A stretch of DNA of 8,237 nucleotides from PCC-6802 sp031388585 (lineage in GTDB: Bacteria > Cyanobacteriota > Cyanobacteriia > Pseudanabaenales > Pseudanabaenaceae): assembly GCA_031388585.1 (NCBI GenBank), contig JANMRU010000002.1:1-8237 (forward strand). Reading direction: 5' to 3'. This document shows positions 6,710 to 8,237 of the stretch, piece by piece. The position numbers were made by a program, and so were the translations under genes. How positions within the stretch are numbered: the first letter of the stretch is position 1; each line of letters opens with the position of its first letter. The notes beneath the pieces were generated by a model. The model was not told the origin of the DNA. It searched no databases and saw only the letters and a list, made by a program, of their open reading frames with translations.

Positions 6710-8149
6710 GTGATTGAGAATGCCATATTGCCTGATAGAGACTATGTTTCTCCGGGGCTGCAAATAATACAACCAGATCGATGTTTCCCTAACATGATTC
6801 TAGGGAATACTGACGTTTGTGGATGGAAGTATTTGCGCCGCGAGATTCCTCATAATTGGTATGTCGATCGCAGGTATCCCTATATCGGATTTCTTAGCCG
6901 CGATGAGGCGCATATTCTCTACAATACCGCGTTGAAATTTAAAGGCAAGCGAGCCTTGGAAATTGGCTGTTGGATGGGCTGGTCGGCCTGTCATATAGCA
7001 CTAGCTGGTGTAAACTTAGAGATTATCGATCCCTTACTAGCGCGATCGCCAAACCAGGAAAGCGTAATTAGTTCCCTAGAGACCGCAGCTAAGACATATG
7101 GGACTTTTCAGGAAGTAAAGGTATTTGCAGGGTATAGTCCTCAAAAAGTAGACGAACTAGCGCAGCAGCAACAGCGTAAGTGGTCGTTGATATTTATTGA
7201 TGGTAATCATGAAGCTCCATTCCCATTAAATGATGCGATCACCTGTGAGAAATATGCTGAAGCTGATGCGATGATTCTCTTCCACGATCTATCTTCACCC
7301 GATGTCGCACAAGGTCTGGACTACCTTAGAGATCGCGGATGGCAGACCATGATTTATCAGACCATGCAAATTATGGGTGTGGCATGGCGAGGCAATGTAG
7401 AACCTGTGCAACATATCCCCGATCCGAACATTAATTGGCAACTTCCCCAGCATTTAGTCCACTATCAAAATAATCAAATTAGTGGAGGCCGCTTATGGTC
7501 TTCCTCACTACCAAAGGTTACACTACGCAGCATACAGTATGCGAGCTTCAAACACACTTACAAGGGGGTTCTGATGCAAAAGAATCCCTTTGACTTTGCC
7601 CTATATCATATGCTCCTCTGGCAAATCAAACCAAAGACTATTATTGAAATAGGTTCTTGCTATGGAGGAAGTGCTTTATGGATGGCAGATCTTCTCCATA
7701 CTTTTGGCATTGATGATGGGCATATCTATTCTATCGATCTTAATCGTGTCACTTCCGTACAGCATCCTAGTGCAACTTTCCTGGAAGGAGATCAAACCAC
7801 ACTAGATAGAGTATTGAGTACTGAATTTATCGATTCACTACCTCGTCCTTTGTTAGTAATTGAGGATGGAGCGCACTTTTATCATACAACCCTAGCAGTT
7901 TTGGAATTCTTTCATCCATATTTAAAAAAGGATGAGTACATTATTATTGAAGATGGCATCATTTCAGATTTGGGCGCAGAAGCCTCTTATCAAGGTGGTC
8001 CAAATAGAGCCTTACAAGAGTTTTTAGCAAAACATAGAAACGAATATGCGATCGATACCAACTACTGCGACTTTTTTGGTCATAATATAACCTGGAATAC
8101 AAATGGATATCTGAAGAAATTAGCTGAGCTAAGTCCTGTGACTCTTTAA
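6710..8149 (+). CDS. Double methyltransferase: Methyltransf_24-like domain plus CmcI/rhamnosyl O-methyltransferase-like domain
   Basis: 479 residues from GTG 6710. This start is chosen for its Shine-Dalgarno and because homology to the second gene's C-terminal half begins at residue 11 (DYVSPG). N-terminal domain, about 11-252: LEIGCWMGWSA SAM-binding loop (83-93), IDP (106-108), IDGNH (163-167) and FHD (191-193), all typical of active Methyltransf_24 proteins. C-terminal domain, about 265-470: QKNPFDFALYHMLLW leads to IIEIGSCYGGSA (311-322), then SIDL (341-344), IEDGAH (384-389) and IIIEDG (411-416). This order matches the CmcI family (cephalosporin hydroxylase / rhamnosyl O-methyltransferase, PF04989), in which acidic residues bind Mg2+ next to SAM. 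Despite the family name, O-methylation of a sugar fits this neighbourhood better than antibiotic synthesis. It lies 37 bases after the previous stop, so probably in the same transcript. Two SAM sites in one chain could methylate two hydroxyls; the substrate is not known. Confidence 0.85.
   Translation: MIENAILPDRDYVSPGLQIIQPDRCFPNMILGNTDVCGWKYLRREIPHNWYVDRRYPYIGFLSRDEAHILYNTALKFKGKRALEIGCWMGWSACHIALAGVNLEIIDPLLARSPNQESVISSLETAAKTYGTFQEVKVFAGYSPQKVDELAQQQQRKWSLIFIDGNHEAPFPLNDAITCEKYAEADAMILFHDLSSPDVAQGLDYLRDRGWQTMIYQTMQIMGVAWRGNVEPVQHIPDPNINWQLPQHLVHYQNNQISGGRLWSSSLPKVTLRSIQYASFKHTYKGVLMQKNPFDFALYHMLLWQIKPKTIIEIGSCYGGSALWMADLLHTFGIDDGHIYSIDLNRVTSVQHPSATFLEGDQTTLDRVLSTEFIDSLPRPLLVIEDGAHFYHTTLAVLEFFHPYLKKDEYIIIEDGIISDLGAEASYQGGPNRALQEFLAKHRNEYAIDTNYCDFFGHNITWNTNGYLKKLAELSPVTL
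6860..7465 (+). repeat. Paralogous methyltransferase domain, copy 2 (intact motifs)
   Basis: Encodes residues 51-252 of the double methyltransferase and is the partner of 3689-4294. Every catalytic-site motif lost in copy 1 is present here, including the glutamate of the glycine loop, DGNH and FHD. Confidence 0.75.
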
Positions 8150-8204
8150 GAGATTAATCCCAAATTTAGTTTTGAGCATTGGTTAAAATACAACGATCGC
8201 AAAC

Positions 8205-8237
8205 ATGAGAATTTTAATATTGCACGGCCCTAATCTC
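8205..8237 (+). CDS. aroQ: Start of probable type II 3-dehydroquinate dehydratase (partial, runs off the window)
   Basis: The last 33 bases read MRILILHGPNL from an ATG. Type II dehydroquinases characteristically begin with a short beta strand followed by HGPNLN, where the asparagine contacts the substrate, so the match is specific although only 11 residues are visible. The enzyme dehydrates 3-dehydroquinate in the shikimate pathway in the cytoplasm. The 55-base gap before it shows no clear terminator or Shine-Dalgarno, so it could be read through from the upstream genes or have its own weak promoter. The glycan genes and this metabolic gene have no evident functional link; it probably marks the cluster edge. 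Confidence 0.75.
   Translation, partial: MRILILHGPNL

Noticed and set aside
6710..8149. Cephalosporin hydroxylase, an antibiotic-synthesis role suggested by the CmcI family name
   Set aside because: The family is SAM-dependent and includes sugar O-methyltransferases; the neighbours are glycosyltransferases and nothing suggests beta-lactam synthesis.
8150..8204. Possible terminator or promoter before the aroQ-like start
   Set aside because: No GC-rich hairpin with a T-run is visible. TAAAAT at 8184-8189 resembles a -10 box, but no -35 box is found at the right distance.
1..8237. tRNA, rRNA, CRISPR array or insertion sequence
   Set aside because: Almost all sequence is accounted for by coding frames; I saw no regularly spaced direct repeats, inverted-repeat ends with a transposase, or tRNA-like segments.

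Overview
The window looks like cyanobacterial chromosome. The palindrome GCGATCGC (HIP1, the hallmark repeat of many cyanobacterial genomes) occurs 15 times by my reading, and coding density is very high on one strand. No genus can be named from the sequence alone. Everything I can support reads left to right.

Layout. (1) Positions 1-2657: the 3' part of a very large glycosyltransferase gene that is open at the window edge. It carries the tail of one GT9-like module, a complete TPR + GT9-like module, and a C-terminal GT-B (family 4/1) glycosyltransferase. (2) Positions 2654-4315, overlapping the previous stop by ATGA: a GT-A glycosyltransferase domain with a DxD motif, fused to a methyltransferase-like domain whose catalytic motifs are eroded. 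(3) Positions 4316-4467: a short gap holding a 31-codon reading frame that resembles the C-terminal tail of the first gene, probably a gene remnant. (4) About 4468-6672: a three-domain protein, GT2 glycosyltransferase plus two different class I methyltransferase domains. (5) Positions 6710-8149: a double methyltransferase. Its N-terminal half is the intact paralogue of the eroded domain in gene 2, and its C-terminal half belongs to the CmcI/rhamnosyl O-methyltransferase family. (6) From 8205 to the window end: the first 11 codons of a gene whose start reads like type II 3-dehydroquinate dehydratase (aroQ), which probably marks the boundary with a housekeeping gene.

How it may work together (inference). 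At least four glycosyltransferase domains of different folds and four apparently intact methyltransferase domains lie head to tail, two to four domains per polypeptide. This fits assembly and O-methylation of a surface glycan, such as O-antigen, exopolysaccharide or a glycoprotein glycan. Acceptor, sugars and methylated positions cannot be read from the sequence. The most unusual points are the methyltransferase-like domain that keeps its flanks but loses its catalytic motifs, the internal module duplication in gene 1, and the GT-MT-MT fusion. I saw no RNA gene, CRISPR array, insertion sequence or convincing terminator.
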